Positions 10,345 through 21,166 of a DNA stretch of 64,000 nt are shown piece by piece. The stretch is from positions 1 through 64,000 of the forward strand of contig NZ_BOVK01000032.1 in NCBI RefSeq assembly GCF_018403685.1, given 5' to 3'. How positions within the stretch are numbered: position 1 is the stretch's first letter; every line of letters begins with the position of its first letter. Origin of the DNA: Xylanibacillus composti (lineage in GTDB: Bacteria; Bacillota; Bacilli; Paenibacillales; K13). The position numbers were made by a program, and so were the translations under genes. The notes beneath the pieces are model-generated. The model searched no databases. It was not told where the DNA came from and saw only the letters and a program-made list of their open reading frames with translations.

Positions 10345-10770
10345 CCGGCAGGCAGCTTTGCCAACGCCAGCTGCAGAACGGGATGAACATTCTCATACCC
10401 TTCCGCCTGCTGGCAGGCTGCTGCCTCATGCGGGGGCAGCCACAGCACGCCGCCGATCTCCTCTTCCTGCACCCGATCCTCCCCCCCCGACAGCTTCGAT
10501 CAGAAAATAGTGAACGACCTTTTGTACCTCTCCTTTTTCCGCATGCCTGTACAAATAAACCGTCGTGTCCAAAGGCTCGATGATTTTTCCGACTGTGCCC
10601 GTCTCTTCCTCAATCTCCCGCAAAGCTGTCTGTTCAATGGATTCTCCGGCTTCCATCTTCCCTTTTGCCAGCGTAACCCGCCCGAAACGGTCCCGAATGA
10701 GCTGTACGAGCACTTTGCCATTCTCCTTCTTGTAGACGACTCCGCCTGCGGAAATTTCTTTGCTTGCCAT
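10341..10770 (-). pseudogene. NUDIX hydrolase, frameshifted at a G8 tract
   Basis: This is a Nudix-family pyrophosphohydrolase. The full Nudix box (G-x5-E-x7-REIEEETG) lies about residues 37-58, after the start at 10770 (MASKEISAGG, RBS GGGAGAG). The frame as read passes a run of eight G (plus-strand C8 at 10491-10498), continues as a low-complexity GGGGSGAGRG tail and stops at 10426. Removing one G gives a credible family C-terminus (EEEIGGVLWLPPHEA, then ending ALAKLPAG) that stops at 10341, in a CTAG shared with the convergent Na/Pi gene. The gene is therefore broken by a +1 insertion, carries a sequencing error, or is read through by slippage. Whether active protein is made cannot be told. 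A further upstream extension of the frame (to 10941) lacks homology and runs through the mtaB terminator. Confidence 0.82.
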
Positions 10771-10878
10771 TGTGTATCTCTCCCTTGCTAAAAAGTATGA
10801 ATAGCACACGCGAACGTGATGCACGGTTTCGAAAGCAGCCTCCCATTTTTCCCTGCCTGCGCGATTCGACAACATCGT

Positions 10879-10937
10879 GAAAAAAGGATTTCCCGCCGCG
10901 CAATCGGCACTCAAACCGATTGCGACGAGGAAATCCT
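10879..10937 (-). terminator. Rho-independent terminator of mtaB
   Basis: On the minus strand AGGATTTCC pairs with GGAAATCCT, with an inner stem of CGCAATCGG against CCGATTGCG, followed by TTTTTT. It begins 10 bp after the mtaB stop. Confidence 0.9.
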
Positions 10938-10946
10938 CCATGTGGG

Positions 10947-12287
10947 CTAGACGGCCTGCACCTGCTCATCCAGCACCCGAACGAGCTTGCCTCGGCATTC
11001 ATTCACACCCGCTTCCTCAATCTTAACGCGGCACAGAGAGCCAATGAGCTCTTCTCCGCCCGCAAAGGCAACATTCAAATAGTTGTCCGTATGGCCAATG
11101 ACGATCCCCTCCTGCTCACGCCCTTTTTGCAGACGTTCCGGAATGACATCGAGCACTTCGCCCACAAATTGCGCAGCGTACGCCAGCTGCATCTGTTCGG
11201 ACAAATCAATAAGCGCATGCACGCGCCGATTCTTCTCTTCTTCATCGACCTGGTCCTCCATCCGGGCGGCAGGCGTACCTGTTCGCTTGGAGTAAGGGAA
11301 TACATGCATTTCCGCGAATTGCATCTCCTGCATAAACCGGTATCCCCGCTCGAACATCTCCTCAGTTTCCCCCGGGAATCCGACAATGACATCCGTGGTG
11401 ATCGCCACACCCGGCAGCGCTTCATGCAGCCTGCGGATTTTCTCGGCGAACTCGGCGGTCGTGTATTTGCGGCGCATGCGCTTCAACACATCATCGTCGC
11501 CAGCCTGAAGCGGAATATGCAGATGTCTGCACATCTTCTCGGACTGGTTGAGCACCTCGATCATTTCATCGGTAATTTGGCTGGCCTCAATCGAGCTGAT
11601 GCGAATTCGCTCCAAGCCCTCGATCTTGTCCAGATCACGCAGCAGGCTGGTCAGCGTGTAATTTTCCAAGTCATCGCCATAGCCGCCTGTATGAATGCCG
11701 GTCAGCACAATTTCCTTGTAGCCGGAAGCAACCAGTTGGCGCGCCTGCTCCAAGACGCTTTGCGGGTCGCGGCTGCGGCTCAGCCCCCGTGTCCACGGAA
11801 TGATGCAGAACGTGCAGAAATTATTGCAGCCTTCCTGTATTTTCAAAAACGCACGCGTGCGGTCGGAGAAATCCGGCACATCCAGTTCTTCAAAAGTGCG
11901 TGTCTTCATAATATTGCGTACAGCATTTACCGGCTGGCGGTCACGCTGGAACTGTTCTACATAATCCATGATTTTTTCCCGATCCTGGGTCCCGATCACA
12001 ATGTCCACGCCCGGGATTTCCAATATTTCGGCCGGGGCCGTCTGCGCATAGCAGCCGGTAACCGCAATGATAGCGTCCGGGTTGCGCCGCACCGCCCGCC
12101 GAATGATCTGTCGGCTCTTCTTGTCTCCGGTGTTCGTCACCGTACATGTATTGATCACATACACATCCGCATCCGATTCGAAATCTGCCTGCTCGTAGCC
12201 GGCTTGCTTGAATTTCTGCCAGATCGCTTCCGTATCGTAAAAGTTCACCTTACAGCCCAATGTATGAAAGGCCACTGTCGGTTTCAT
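10947..12287 (-). CDS. mtaB: tRNA (N6-threonylcarbamoyladenosine-37) methylthiotransferase
   Basis: MtaB converts t6A37 to ms2t6A37 in tRNAs that read ANN codons, using a radical-SAM and an auxiliary Fe-S cluster. The protein (446 residues from the ATG at 12287) has the N-terminal UPF0004 domain beginning TVAFHTLGCKVN with conserved cysteines. The radical-SAM triad is in EGCNNFCTFC, and a TRAM-like C-terminus follows. The LGCKVN start and methylthiotransferase layout fit MtaB better than MiaB. ATG overlaps the rsmE stop as ATGA, indicating coupled translation. An upstream in-frame start at 12326 would lie inside rsmE and is not preferred. It is the last gene of the prmA-rsmE-mtaB run, as in B. 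subtilis (yqeT-yqeU-yqeV). Confidence 0.95.
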   Translation of the reverse strand: MKPTVAFHTLGCKVNFYDTEAIWQKFKQAGYEQADFESDADVYVINTCTVTNTGDKKSRQIIRRAVRRNPDAIIAVTGCYAQTAPAEILEIPGVDIVIGTQDREKIMDYVEQFQRDRQPVNAVRNIMKTRTFEELDVPDFSDRTRAFLKIQEGCNNFCTFCIIPWTRGLSRSRDPQSVLEQARQLVASGYKEIVLTGIHTGGYGDDLENYTLTSLLRDLDKIEGLERIRISSIEASQITDEMIEVLNQSEKMCRHLHIPLQAGDDDVLKRMRRKYTTAEFAEKIRRLHEALPGVAITTDVIVGFPGETEEMFERGYRFMQEMQFAEMHVFPYSKRTGTPAARMEDQVDEEEKNRRVHALIDLSEQMQLAYAAQFVGEVLDVIPERLQKGREQEGIVIGHTDNYLNVAFAGGEELIGSLCRVKIEEAGVNECRGKLVRVLDEQVQAV

Positions 12288-13087
12288 CGGTACCCCCCCA
12301 TTTCTCCGCATTCGTACAATACACATGTCAAGGCTACAAGGGCAGCCGTTTCCGTCCGCAAAATACGCGGGCCCAAATGAACCCGATTCGCGCCTGCAGC
12401 TGCCGCTTCCTCCGCTTCCTGATCAGTAAAGCCCCCCTCGGGGCCGACGACGATCCATATGTTCTTTGGCCGCGACTCGAAAGCTGCACCGCCTGCCTGC
12501 TGACGCCAGCGCTGAAGCACCTGGCCGATCCCGTTATTGCCCTCCTGCTCGTAACACAAAAGCACAAGATCCGCTGCGGCCGATTGCTTCAGCAGCTCTT
12601 TCCAGTCTATTACTGAAGCAATAGCTGGTATGCGGTTGCGGTGTGCCTGCTCTGCGGCTTCCTTGGCGATTTTGTGCCAGCGGTCCAGCCGCTTCGCTTC
12701 CTTCTTCGCATCATACTGCACGATCGTACGCGACGAAACAAACGGCCTGAATCCGGCTGCGCCGATTTCAGTACAGCGTTGAATCACCGTCTCCATCTTG
12801 TCCGCCTTGGGCAAGCTCTGCGCTATATAGACGTTGATCCCCGGCTCGCGGCTGTCCGTGCTCCACTCCACTATGGCCGCTTCCACTTGGCCCTTCGAAA
12901 TCGCTGTAATCTCTGCAACAGCGACCCGTCCATCCGGCGCACAGCAAAGAAAACGATCGCCTGCGCGTCCCCTCATCACATTCGCCACATGATGAGCATC
13001 GTCGCCTGTGATCGTCACACTGTCCTCCTGCCAATGGTCTCCTGGAACGAAATACCGCTGCAAACCGGGTCTCTCCTTCTCGTTCAA
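12284..13087 (-). CDS. rsmE: 16S rRNA m3U1498 methyltransferase
   Basis: RsmE is a SPOUT-family enzyme that methylates N3 of U1498 in 16S rRNA. The 267-residue protein has an N-terminal PUA-like domain (QRYFVPGDHW) and the knotted SAM site signature VGPEGGFTDQE followed by LGPRILRTETA. The start is TTG at 13087, with AAAGGTGAAG upstream. Its stop overlaps the start of mtaB by 4 bp. It is separated from the preceding site-2 protease gene by about 95 bp with no clear terminator, so it is probably in one transcript with prmA and the protease. Confidence 0.95.
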   Translation of the reverse strand: MNEKERPGLQRYFVPGDHWQEDSVTITGDDAHHVANVMRGRAGDRFLCCAPDGRVAVAEITAISKGQVEAAIVEWSTDSREPGINVYIAQSLPKADKMETVIQRCTEIGAAGFRPFVSSRTIVQYDAKKEAKRLDRWHKIAKEAAEQAHRNRIPAIASVIDWKELLKQSAAADLVLLCYEQEGNNGIGQVLQRWRQQAGGAAFESRPKNIWIVVGPEGGFTDQEAEEAAAAGANRVHLGPRILRTETAALVALTCVLYECGEMGGYR

Positions 13088-13181
13088 AAAATGTGCTTCA
13101 CCTTTAACGGCAGCCGATCACAACTGACGGCCGACGTCCAACCTACATCTTACAACTTTTTCGCGGCGATTGCCACACCTG

Positions 13182-13856
13182 CTAAAAGATACCGGACCAA
13201 AAAAGCAGAAGCGCAGTATGCAATTTTGTGATCCATCCGAAAAGCGGATCAATCGTGACCGCTCTCAGCGGCGGAATAAAAATAATCAACAGAAAGATTA
13301 AGAACGACCAATGCTCGAACTGGCGCAAGCGATGGCTCACCTGGAGCGGCAGCATCTCGATCACAATGCGATATCCGTCAAGCGGCGGCAGCGGGATCAA
13401 ATTAAAGAAAAAGAGCAAGATATTCAAGGAAACAAATAAGATGAAAAAGGACTCAAACGCATATATCGTCCCGGCGGACCAGCCGGCGCTCCAAGCGCTG
13501 CCCAGCACAGCCGTATGCATGGCAGCGCCCAGCACGGCCAGCAGCAGATTGCTTAAAGGACCGACCAAGGCGACAACAATATTCATCTGGCGGGGCTTGG
13601 CGAAGTTCCCCGCATTGACCATGACCGGCTTCGCCCATCCAAAGCCCGCAATGAAGATAAGCAGCATGCCCAGCCAGTCCAGATGCGCCATCGGATTCAA
13701 CGTGAGACGTCCCTGCTTGCGCGGCGTATCATCGCCAAAGCGATAAGCAGCGTACGCATGAGCAAATTCATGAACCGTGAACGCAATGATGATGCTGAGC
13801 AGAAGAAAAGGCCAGTATTCTGCAATAAAGGCCATCCGGGATTGAAGGCCTTCCAT
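13182..13856 (-). CDS. site-2 protease family membrane metalloprotease
   Basis: This is a small intramembrane zinc metalloprotease of the S2P/M50 family (YwhC/FbpB-type), 224 residues. The zinc motif HEFAH is at residues 29-33 in the first membrane segment. The distal LPPLDGYR supplies the third ligand region. Four to six hydrophobic segments are visible, with no PDZ domain. ATG at 13856 follows GGAGGG, which is embedded in the last codons of prmA (4 bp gap), so the two are co-transcribed. The substrate is unknown. The gene is an insertion relative to the B. subtilis prmA-rsmE order. Confidence 0.9.
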   Translation of the reverse strand: MEGLQSRMAFIAEYWPFLLLSIIIAFTVHEFAHAYAAYRFGDDTPRKQGRLTLNPMAHLDWLGMLLIFIAGFGWAKPVMVNAGNFAKPRQMNIVVALVGPLSNLLLAVLGAAMHTAVLGSAWSAGWSAGTIYAFESFFILFVSLNILLFFFNLIPLPPLDGYRIVIEMLPLQVSHRLRQFEHWSFLIFLLIIFIPPLRAVTIDPLFGWITKLHTALLLFWSGIF

Positions 13857-13860
13857 AAGC

Positions 13861-14850
13861 TTACCCTCCTTTGCGTGCCGTCAAGGCAACCCAATCATGC
13901 TCGACATTTCGCTCGACCACAGTAAATCCGGCTTTGGCAAGCGCCTCGCGGACAAGCTCCTCCTTTTGGCTGATAATGCCGGAAGCTATGTACAAGCCGC
14001 CCGGCTTCAGAGCCTGGTACACATCATCGACGAACAGCGCCAAAATTTCGGCCAAAATATTGGCCACGACAAGATCGACCGGCAGGGACACGCCCAGCGC
14101 CGCCGGATCGCGGCCGGCTGTCCCGTTCGCGGCCGGCTTCAGCAAGCCCAACAGATCGCTCTCGCGAACGGTCACTTCCTCCTGCAAGCCATTCAACCGG
14201 ACATTCTCAGACGCGCTCGATACGGCGACCGGATCAAGGTCAATCGCAAGCACTCTGGATGCGCCAAGCCTTGCCGCTGCAATGGCGAGCACACCGGAGC
14301 CGGTACCCACATCAATCACCTGATCGCCAGTTCGAATTGTTTGTTCCAGCGTCCGCAAGCATAATGCCGTCGTCTCATGCGTGCCAGTGCCGAAGGCCAT
14401 CCCCGGATCCAGCTCGATGATTTTCTCCCCTTGGGACGGTTCATAGGACTCCCATGTTGGCTTGATGGTGAGCGTCTCCGTCACCCGAATCGGTTTGAAG
14501 TAAGTTTTCCATGCATTCGCCCAATCCTCTTCGTCCACAGCGCGCCAGCTGTACTGAACATTCCCCGGATCGAGGCCGAAGGAGGGCAATTCCCCGATAA
14601 ACGGCTTCAATTGCTCAATGAGCGCTTCGGGATCGGCAGTATCCGCAAAGTAAGCCTTGATTTCCGCATCCCCTTCCGGGATATTGTTAAGCGGTAGCTC
14701 GTACCACTGGCCAAGGGAAGTATCCCGAGGACGTTCCAGATTGCCCGATTCCTCGATCGACACGCCTCCCGCCCCCATCTGATGCAGACGATCGGCGATC
14801 GCTTCGGTCGCTTCCTCGCGCGTATATATCGTAATTTCATGCCAAAGCAT
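13861..14850 (-). CDS. prmA: ribosomal protein L11 methyltransferase
   Basis: PrmA trimethylates ribosomal protein L11. The 329-residue protein starts MLWHEITIYT and has an N-terminal ferredoxin-like substrate domain. The SAM-binding motif is IDVGTGSGVLAIAA near residues 173-186. VVANILAEIL is the catalytic-loop equivalent of the NPPY region. ATG at 14850 follows AAGGATGGTG. It lies downstream of the dnaJ operon as in other Bacilli, but here it is separated from dnaJ by three small genes and two terminators, so it has probably lost direct heat-shock co-transcription. Confidence 0.95.
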   Translation of the reverse strand: MLWHEITIYTREEATEAIADRLHQMGAGGVSIEESGNLERPRDTSLGQWYELPLNNIPEGDAEIKAYFADTADPEALIEQLKPFIGELPSFGLDPGNVQYSWRAVDEEDWANAWKTYFKPIRVTETLTIKPTWESYEPSQGEKIIELDPGMAFGTGTHETTALCLRTLEQTIRTGDQVIDVGTGSGVLAIAAARLGASRVLAIDLDPVAVSSASENVRLNGLQEEVTVRESDLLGLLKPAANGTAGRDPAALGVSLPVDLVVANILAEILALFVDDVYQALKPGGLYIASGIISQKEELVREALAKAGFTVVERNVEHDWVALTARKGG

Positions 14851-14935
14851 TGCGCACCATCCTTTTGGTCCATAGTAGCATTTTCCTATTGTACCTTAAG
14901 AGCACTCGCTTGAAAAGCAACCTTCCGCCCCAGCA

Positions 14936-14980
14936 CAAGAAGCCGCCCCCCCCGGCCGTTTTATGACCGTGGGAGCGGCC
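14936..14980 (-). terminator. probable terminator of the 15.0 kb gene
   Basis: On the minus strand GCCGCTCCC pairs with GGGGGCGGC (with a wobble), followed by TTCTTGTG. The U tract is weak, so it may only be partly efficient. Confidence 0.6.
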
Positions 14981-15016
14981 TGCGCTCGCGACATATGAGC
15001 TGGACGAAACCTGTTG

Positions 15017-15388
15017 TTAGAGCATGCCGCCTGCCTGCTCGATGACCTGAATGGCTTGCTCATGAGTCTCTTCGGGCATTACCGCTGTCAACAGGATGTC
15101 GCGGCCGACCGGATCGTCCTGCCCGCCATCGCTTAGACCGCTTGCGCCGGGATCAACGGCAGTGAGAATTCCTGCCGATCTGGAAGACACATCTGCTCCC
15201 AGTGTCAAATCTGCCAAACTGGTGATGTCGCCGGTAATTGGATTTTCGATGTGCTCTACGCCATCGCCCGGATATCGGCTAAACCGGTCAATGCTGATGT
15301 CTATGGCACGCAGCACCTCCAGCTTCGCCTTGACACCTTCCGCTTCCTCGGGGGATTTGAAATAGGCCAGTATGTTCTTCTCTGCCAT
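15017..15388 (-). CDS. small paralogous protein B, unknown function
   Basis: I do not recognise this 123-residue protein. It begins AEKNILAYFKSPEEAEG and ends in a second alpha/beta-like stretch (DILLTAVMPEETHEQAI), with a Gly/Asp/Ser-rich loop in between. It is a paralogue of the gene immediately upstream: both open with a YF-x-S-x-x-EA pattern and close with a matching helix. The halves look like beta-alpha-beta units joined by a linker, which is reminiscent of YflT/general-stress-17M domains, but that is only inference. ATG at 15388 follows TAGGAGGT. The 21 bp gap to its paralogue indicates an operon. Confidence 0.8.
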   Translation of the reverse strand: MAEKNILAYFKSPEEAEGVKAKLEVLRAIDISIDRFSRYPGDGVEHIENPITGDITSLADLTLGADVSSRSAGILTAVDPGASGLSDGGQDDPVGRDILLTAVMPEETHEQAIQVIEQAGGML

Positions 15389-15409
15389 CTAGATACCTCC
15401 TACAGCCTG

Positions 15410-15775
15410 TCAATCTTTGAACGCAGCGCCGTGCTCGATCAGGATTTCCGTTGCCTTCGGCGCCAACTCGCTTGTTACTTCGCACTCAAGCAAATATCGA
15501 TTGCGCTGCCCTTCTTGATCCCGATCTCCATTGTCTCCCGCCCCGAATTCAACATCAGCCGCTCTGGCTCCGCTCGCACTCGGCAGCGTGCCGGTTGAAG
15601 GAATGGTGCTCGCTGTCGAGGTGTTGTATCCGACAAGGAATGGAGCTGCCTCTCGATCATCATCCTCCTCCAACCGCTCCACAGTAATTTCGCGGACACC
15701 GAGGGCTCTTAACTGCGGGACTGCTCTCTGCGCCTCATCCTCGCTGTCAAAATAGACCGCCAGTCGGTCTGCCAT
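15410..15775 (-). CDS. small paralogous protein A, unknown function
   Basis: This is a 121-residue protein, paralogous to the next gene downstream. The N-terminus (RLAVYFDSEDEAQRAV) and C-terminus (LLECEVTSELAPKATEI) match the paralogue in pattern. The middle is low-complexity (T, S, G and A rich, then GDNGDRDQEG). No signal peptide or membrane segment is seen. ATG at 15775 follows CGGAGGTGAT, a strong RBS. It is the second gene of a three-gene run beginning with a YfhD-like gene, which suggests a stress or spore role for the set. That role is inferred from context only. Confidence 0.8.
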   Translation of the reverse strand: MADRLAVYFDSEDEAQRAVPQLRALGVREITVERLEEDDDREAAPFLVGYNTSTASTIPSTGTLPSASGARAADVEFGAGDNGDRDQEGQRNRYLLECEVTSELAPKATEILIEHGAAFKD

Positions 15776-15793
15776 TACGGATCACCTCCGTTC

Positions 15794-15940
15794 TCAGGAT
15801 TGTTGTGCCCGCTTGTCTGCGGCTTCGCCTCTTTTCCATGCTTCCATGTCATCCTCATCGGCTAGTTCCATGGAAAATTCCACATCCTCCGCTTTGCCGT
15901 CACCGCGCTTGCCTTCTTGGCGCTGTTCCTTTGCTTCCAC
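15794..15940 (-). CDS. YfhD-like small acidic protein
   Basis: This 48-residue ORF starts with GTG at 15940 (RBS GAGAGAGGGG, about 7 bases away) and stops at 15794. It contains the segment DVEFSMELADEDDMEAW followed by an alternating R/E/A helix (KRGEAADKRAQ). That matches the DVE-x-x-x-ELAD pattern of the YfhD family, small proteins of unknown role in sporulating Bacilli. It is just upstream (18 bp) of the paralogous pair and is probably the first gene of that operon. It is short, but the RBS, family motif and spacing all support it. Confidence 0.75.
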   Translation of the reverse strand: MEAKEQRQEGKRGDGKAEDVEFSMELADEDDMEAWKRGEAADKRAQQS

Positions 15941-16071
15941 TGCAACACCCCTCTCTCTGGTCTTGGTTGGATATCCTTTATGTTTTTCCCAATTGGCCAG
16001 AAATTATGTCAGATAGGCTGAATTCCCCCGCTCGGTTACCGGCAGCATCGTACATGATTTATCGCGCGCAC

Positions 16072-16110
16072 AAAAAAGCAGCTGCCTTCCATCACGATGG
16101 AGGCAGCTGC
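16072..16110 (-). terminator. terminator of the dnaK operon after dnaJ
   Basis: On the minus strand GCAGCTGCC pairs with GGCAGCTGC, extended by CTCCATC/GATGGAAG, followed by TTTTTTG. It lies 25 bp past the dnaJ stop. Confidence 0.93.
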
Positions 16111-16135
16111 AATAGCAATACATGGAGCGGATTGA

Positions 16136-17248
16136 TTACTCGCCCAGAAATGCTTTTTTCATCCGTTCAAAAAAGGTTTGCTGCTTGTCATGCGTCTCTT
16201 CCCCGCTAAGCTCAGCGAATTCGCGCAGCAGATCGCGCTGTCTGTCGCTGATCTTCGTCGGCGTTACAACGACGACCTTCACATGCTGGTCGCCAATCCC
16301 GTACCCGCGCAAACGGGGGACGCCCTTCCCCTTCAAGCGGAAGTGCGTGTCTGTCTGGGTTCCTGGCGGAATCTTCAGCTTGACGCGGCCATCCAACGTA
16401 GGGACCTCGATCTCGTCCCCCAAGGCAGCTTGCGCAAACGTTAGCGGCACTTCACAGTAAATATCGTCGCCTTCACGCTCGAAGAAATCATGGGACTTGA
16501 CCCGAATCACGACATACAAATCCCCTGGAGGGCCGCCTTTGCTGCCGGCTTCCCCTTCGCCGGACACCCGCATTTGCGCGCCGTCGTCCACACCTGCCGG
16601 GATTTTGATATGAATCGTGCGCGTCTTCTTCACCTTGCCGCTGCCGTGACACTGACCGCATTTGTCCTTGATCGTCGTCCCTTGGCCGTTACAGGCTGAG
16701 CACACCCGGCGGTTGACAATACGGCCGAAGACCGTATTCTGCACCACTTCCTGCTGCCCGCTTCCGCCGCAGACGGAGCAAGTATCCGGCTTCGTACCCG
16801 GCTTCGCACCCGTTCCCGAACAGCGGTCGCACGTTTCCGTGCGCGGAATCTGAATATCCATTTCCTTGCCGAATACGGCTTCCTTGAACTCGATCTGCAT
16901 CGTATACTGCAGATCAGCGCCTTTCTGCGGGGCGTTCGGATTGCGACGGCCTCCGCCGCCTCCGAAAAACATGTCGAAGATGTCGCCGAATCCGCCTTCG
17001 AATCCGCCCATTCCCCCCATGCCTTGGTTAGGATCTACATGTCCGTATTGGTCGTAGGTCGCTTTCTTCTGACTGTCGCTCAGTACGTCGTAGGCTTCCT
17101 TGACTTCCTTGAACTTCTCCTCGGCATCCGCCGCTTTATTGACATCCGGGTGATATTGCCTGGCCAGCTTGCGATATGCTTTTTTGATCTCTTCCGGCGA
17201 AGCGTTGCGGTCCAGCCCCAACACTTCGTAATAATCACGTTTGCTCAA
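16136..17248 (-). CDS. dnaJ: chaperone DnaJ (Hsp40)
   Basis: DnaJ is the J-domain co-chaperone that delivers substrates to DnaK and stimulates its ATPase. The 370-residue type I protein has the J domain with HPD at 33-35, a Gly/Phe-rich linker ([11 protein letters not shown]), a zinc-binding region with four CxxCxGxG repeats ([32 protein letters not shown]) and the C-terminal substrate domain. The start is TTG at 17248, preceded by GGGAGTGG. It is the last gene of the hrcA operon. The 165 bp before it contains two hairpins that may lower expression relative to dnaK. Confidence 0.98.
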   Translation of the reverse strand: MSKRDYYEVLGLDRNASPEEIKKAYRKLARQYHPDVNKAADAEEKFKEVKEAYDVLSDSQKKATYDQYGHVDPNQGMGGMGGFEGGFGDIFDMFFGGGGGRRNPNAPQKGADLQYTMQIEFKEAVFGKEMDIQIPRTETCDRCSGTGAKPGTKPDTCSVCGGSGQQEVVQNTVFGRIVNRRVCSACNGQGTTIKDKCGQCHGSGKVKKTRTIHIKIPAGVDDGAQMRVSGEGEAGSKGGPPGDLYVVIRVKSHDFFEREGDDIYCEVPLTFAQAALGDEIEVPTLDGRVKLKIPPGTQTDTHFRLKGKGVPRLRGYGIGDQHVKVVVVTPTKISDRQRDLLREFAELSGEETHDKQQTFFERMKKAFLGE

Positions 17249-17286
17249 ATTGCTTCCACTCCCATTTGGGGCCGAGACAAAGCGAA

Positions 17287-17357
17287 AGTCAAAGCCTTCT
17301 CAATTCCGGCTTTGACTCCCGCTCGCTGGCGCCCCTGCTCGTCTGGAACATCCAGAC
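17287..17357 (-). other. two hairpins in the dnaK-dnaJ intergenic region
   Basis: On the minus strand, GTCTGG/CCAGAC (17341-17357, 5 nt loop) is followed by AGTCAAAGCC/GGCTTTGACT (17287-17317, perfect 10 bp stem, 11 nt loop) and then TTCGCTTTG. The second resembles a weak terminator or a processing/stability hairpin between dnaK and dnaJ. Confidence 0.65.
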
Positions 17358-17413
17358 CGTGCAAAGCGGTCATCCATGCTCACTGTTTTGTGCTTCCCGT
17401 TCCGGAAAACAGC

Positions 17414-19899
<2,486 letters not shown>

Positions 19900-20018
19900 T
19901 CCACTCCTCACCTCCTTGTAAATTTGGGCAAAAGGCAAGCGCCGGTCCGGCGAACCGTTCCGGCGCGCTTATACTTGCAATTGAAACGAAAGTAAGCCTA
20001 TTATTCCCTATTCTCCGA

Positions 20019-21044
20019 CTATTTGTACCATCTGGACAAGATATCCGATATGTCGTCGGACAAATACTGGAGCAGGTTGATTACCTTGGCATACTCCATG
20101 CGGGTAGGGCCTAATATGCCGATCGTTCCTATATGCATGCCATTCAAGCTATACGTCGCGGTAATCAGACTGCAATTATGAATGGCCTCGACATTGTTCT
20201 CAGCGCCAATCTGTACCTGAATGCCCTCTCTCTGGCTGGACAGCAGCCTGACTAGCGTCCGGCTCTCATCGAACAGCTCGAGCAGGGACTTAACCTTTTC
20301 TACATCCTTGAACTCAGGCTGGGCCAGCATATGAGTCATGCCGCTAGTATACAGCTTTTCTTCCTTGTTCTCATCCAACACGCCTTCCACCAGCCGAATC
20401 AGTTCCTCGTAGCCGGCGACATGGCGGCTCAACTCATCGCCAATCTCATTGTACAGCTTGGACTTCATGCGAAGCAGTGGCACACCGGTCAGCTTGGCGT
20501 TGAAGAAGTTGACGAAGCGTTCGATCTCGGACACAGGCACATCCTTCGGGATGGACACCATGCGATTCTCGACTTGTCCGGTATTCGTCACGATAATCAC
20601 CACTGCGGCATCGTCGGAAATCGGAACGAGCTGCAGATGCTTCAATGTCGTATGGAACATCTCCGGACCAAGCGCAATCGAAGTGTAATTCGTAATGTTG
20701 GACAAAATCACAGCCACCTGCTGCATCACTTTCTCTGTCTGCTGGATCTGCGCAGTGAAAAATCGCTTGAGCTCGCGACTTTCCATGTTGTTCATACGGG
20801 CCAGATCGACCAAGTGGTCCACGTAATATCGGTATCCCTTGTGGGACGGGATGCGTCCTGCCGATGTATGCGGTTGTTCCAAAAAGCCCATATCCTCCAA
20901 ATCCGACATTTCATTGCGGATCGTCGCAGGACTGAATGAAACGTCTTCACGCTTGGAAATGCTGCGGGAGCCGACCGGCTCAGCAGAGCGAATGTAATCA
21001 TCGACTATGGCGCTCAGGATCAGTCGTTGTCTGTCGGACAGCAT
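20019..21044 (-). CDS. hrcA: heat-inducible transcription repressor HrcA
   Basis: HrcA represses class I heat-shock genes by binding CIRCE, and GroEL acts as its thermometer. The 341-residue protein has the winged-helix DNA-binding domain (ILSAIVDDYI, then SPATIRNEMSDLE) and the GAF-like core with YITATYSLNG-type strands near the C-terminus (GTIGILGPTRMEY). ATG at 21044 is preceded by GGGGGTGAT. It is the first gene of the operon. A perfect CIRCE lies 55 bp upstream, so the gene is autoregulated. Confidence 0.98.
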   Translation of the reverse strand: MLSDRQRLILSAIVDDYIRSAEPVGSRSISKREDVSFSPATIRNEMSDLEDMGFLEQPHTSAGRIPSHKGYRYYVDHLVDLARMNNMESRELKRFFTAQIQQTEKVMQQVAVILSNITNYTSIALGPEMFHTTLKHLQLVPISDDAAVVIIVTNTGQVENRMVSIPKDVPVSEIERFVNFFNAKLTGVPLLRMKSKLYNEIGDELSRHVAGYEELIRLVEGVLDENKEEKLYTSGMTHMLAQPEFKDVEKVKSLLELFDESRTLVRLLSSQREGIQVQIGAENNVEAIHNCSLITATYSLNGMHIGTIGILGPTRMEYAKVINLLQYLSDDISDILSRWYK

Positions 21045-21098
21045 CTCCTATCACCCCCCAGTGGGCATTAATCTTACAAAAGTCATTCGTTTTTTTCA

Positions 21099-21125
21099 TT
21101 AGCACTCATCATTGACGAGTGCTAA
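21099..21125 (-). promoter_or_regulatory. CIRCE operator (HrcA binding site)
   Basis: This is a perfect 9-9-9 element: TTAGCACTC, nine bases, GAGTGCTAA. It lies between the predicted promoter and the hrcA start, the classical place for HrcA repression. Confidence 0.98.
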
Positions 21126-21136
21126 GCTTTATAACA

Positions 21137-21166
21137 AAAATACCAAAACAAAAGGCTCGTTGTCAA
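21137..21166 (-). promoter_or_regulatory. probable sigma-A promoter of the hrcA operon
   Basis: On the minus strand, TTGACA (21161-21166), 18 bp, TATTTT (21137-21142). CIRCE starts about 12 bp downstream. The -35 lies in the loop of the upstream gene's terminator. The -10 is weak, and TGTTATAAA (21128-21136) is an alternative extended -10. Confidence 0.6.

Noticed and set aside
10426-10941. 171-residue version of the NUDIX protein starting at 10941
   Set aside because: The N-terminal extension crosses the mtaB terminator and lacks the family start. ATG 10770 has the RBS and matches the Nudix domain start.
10920-12380. 486-codon plus-strand frame opposite mtaB
   Set aside because: It covers mtaB and its terminator in antisense, with no protein features.
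14942-14979. C8 tract in the 14.9 kb hairpin as another frameshift site
   Set aside because: It lies between genes in a terminator stem, not in a coding frame.
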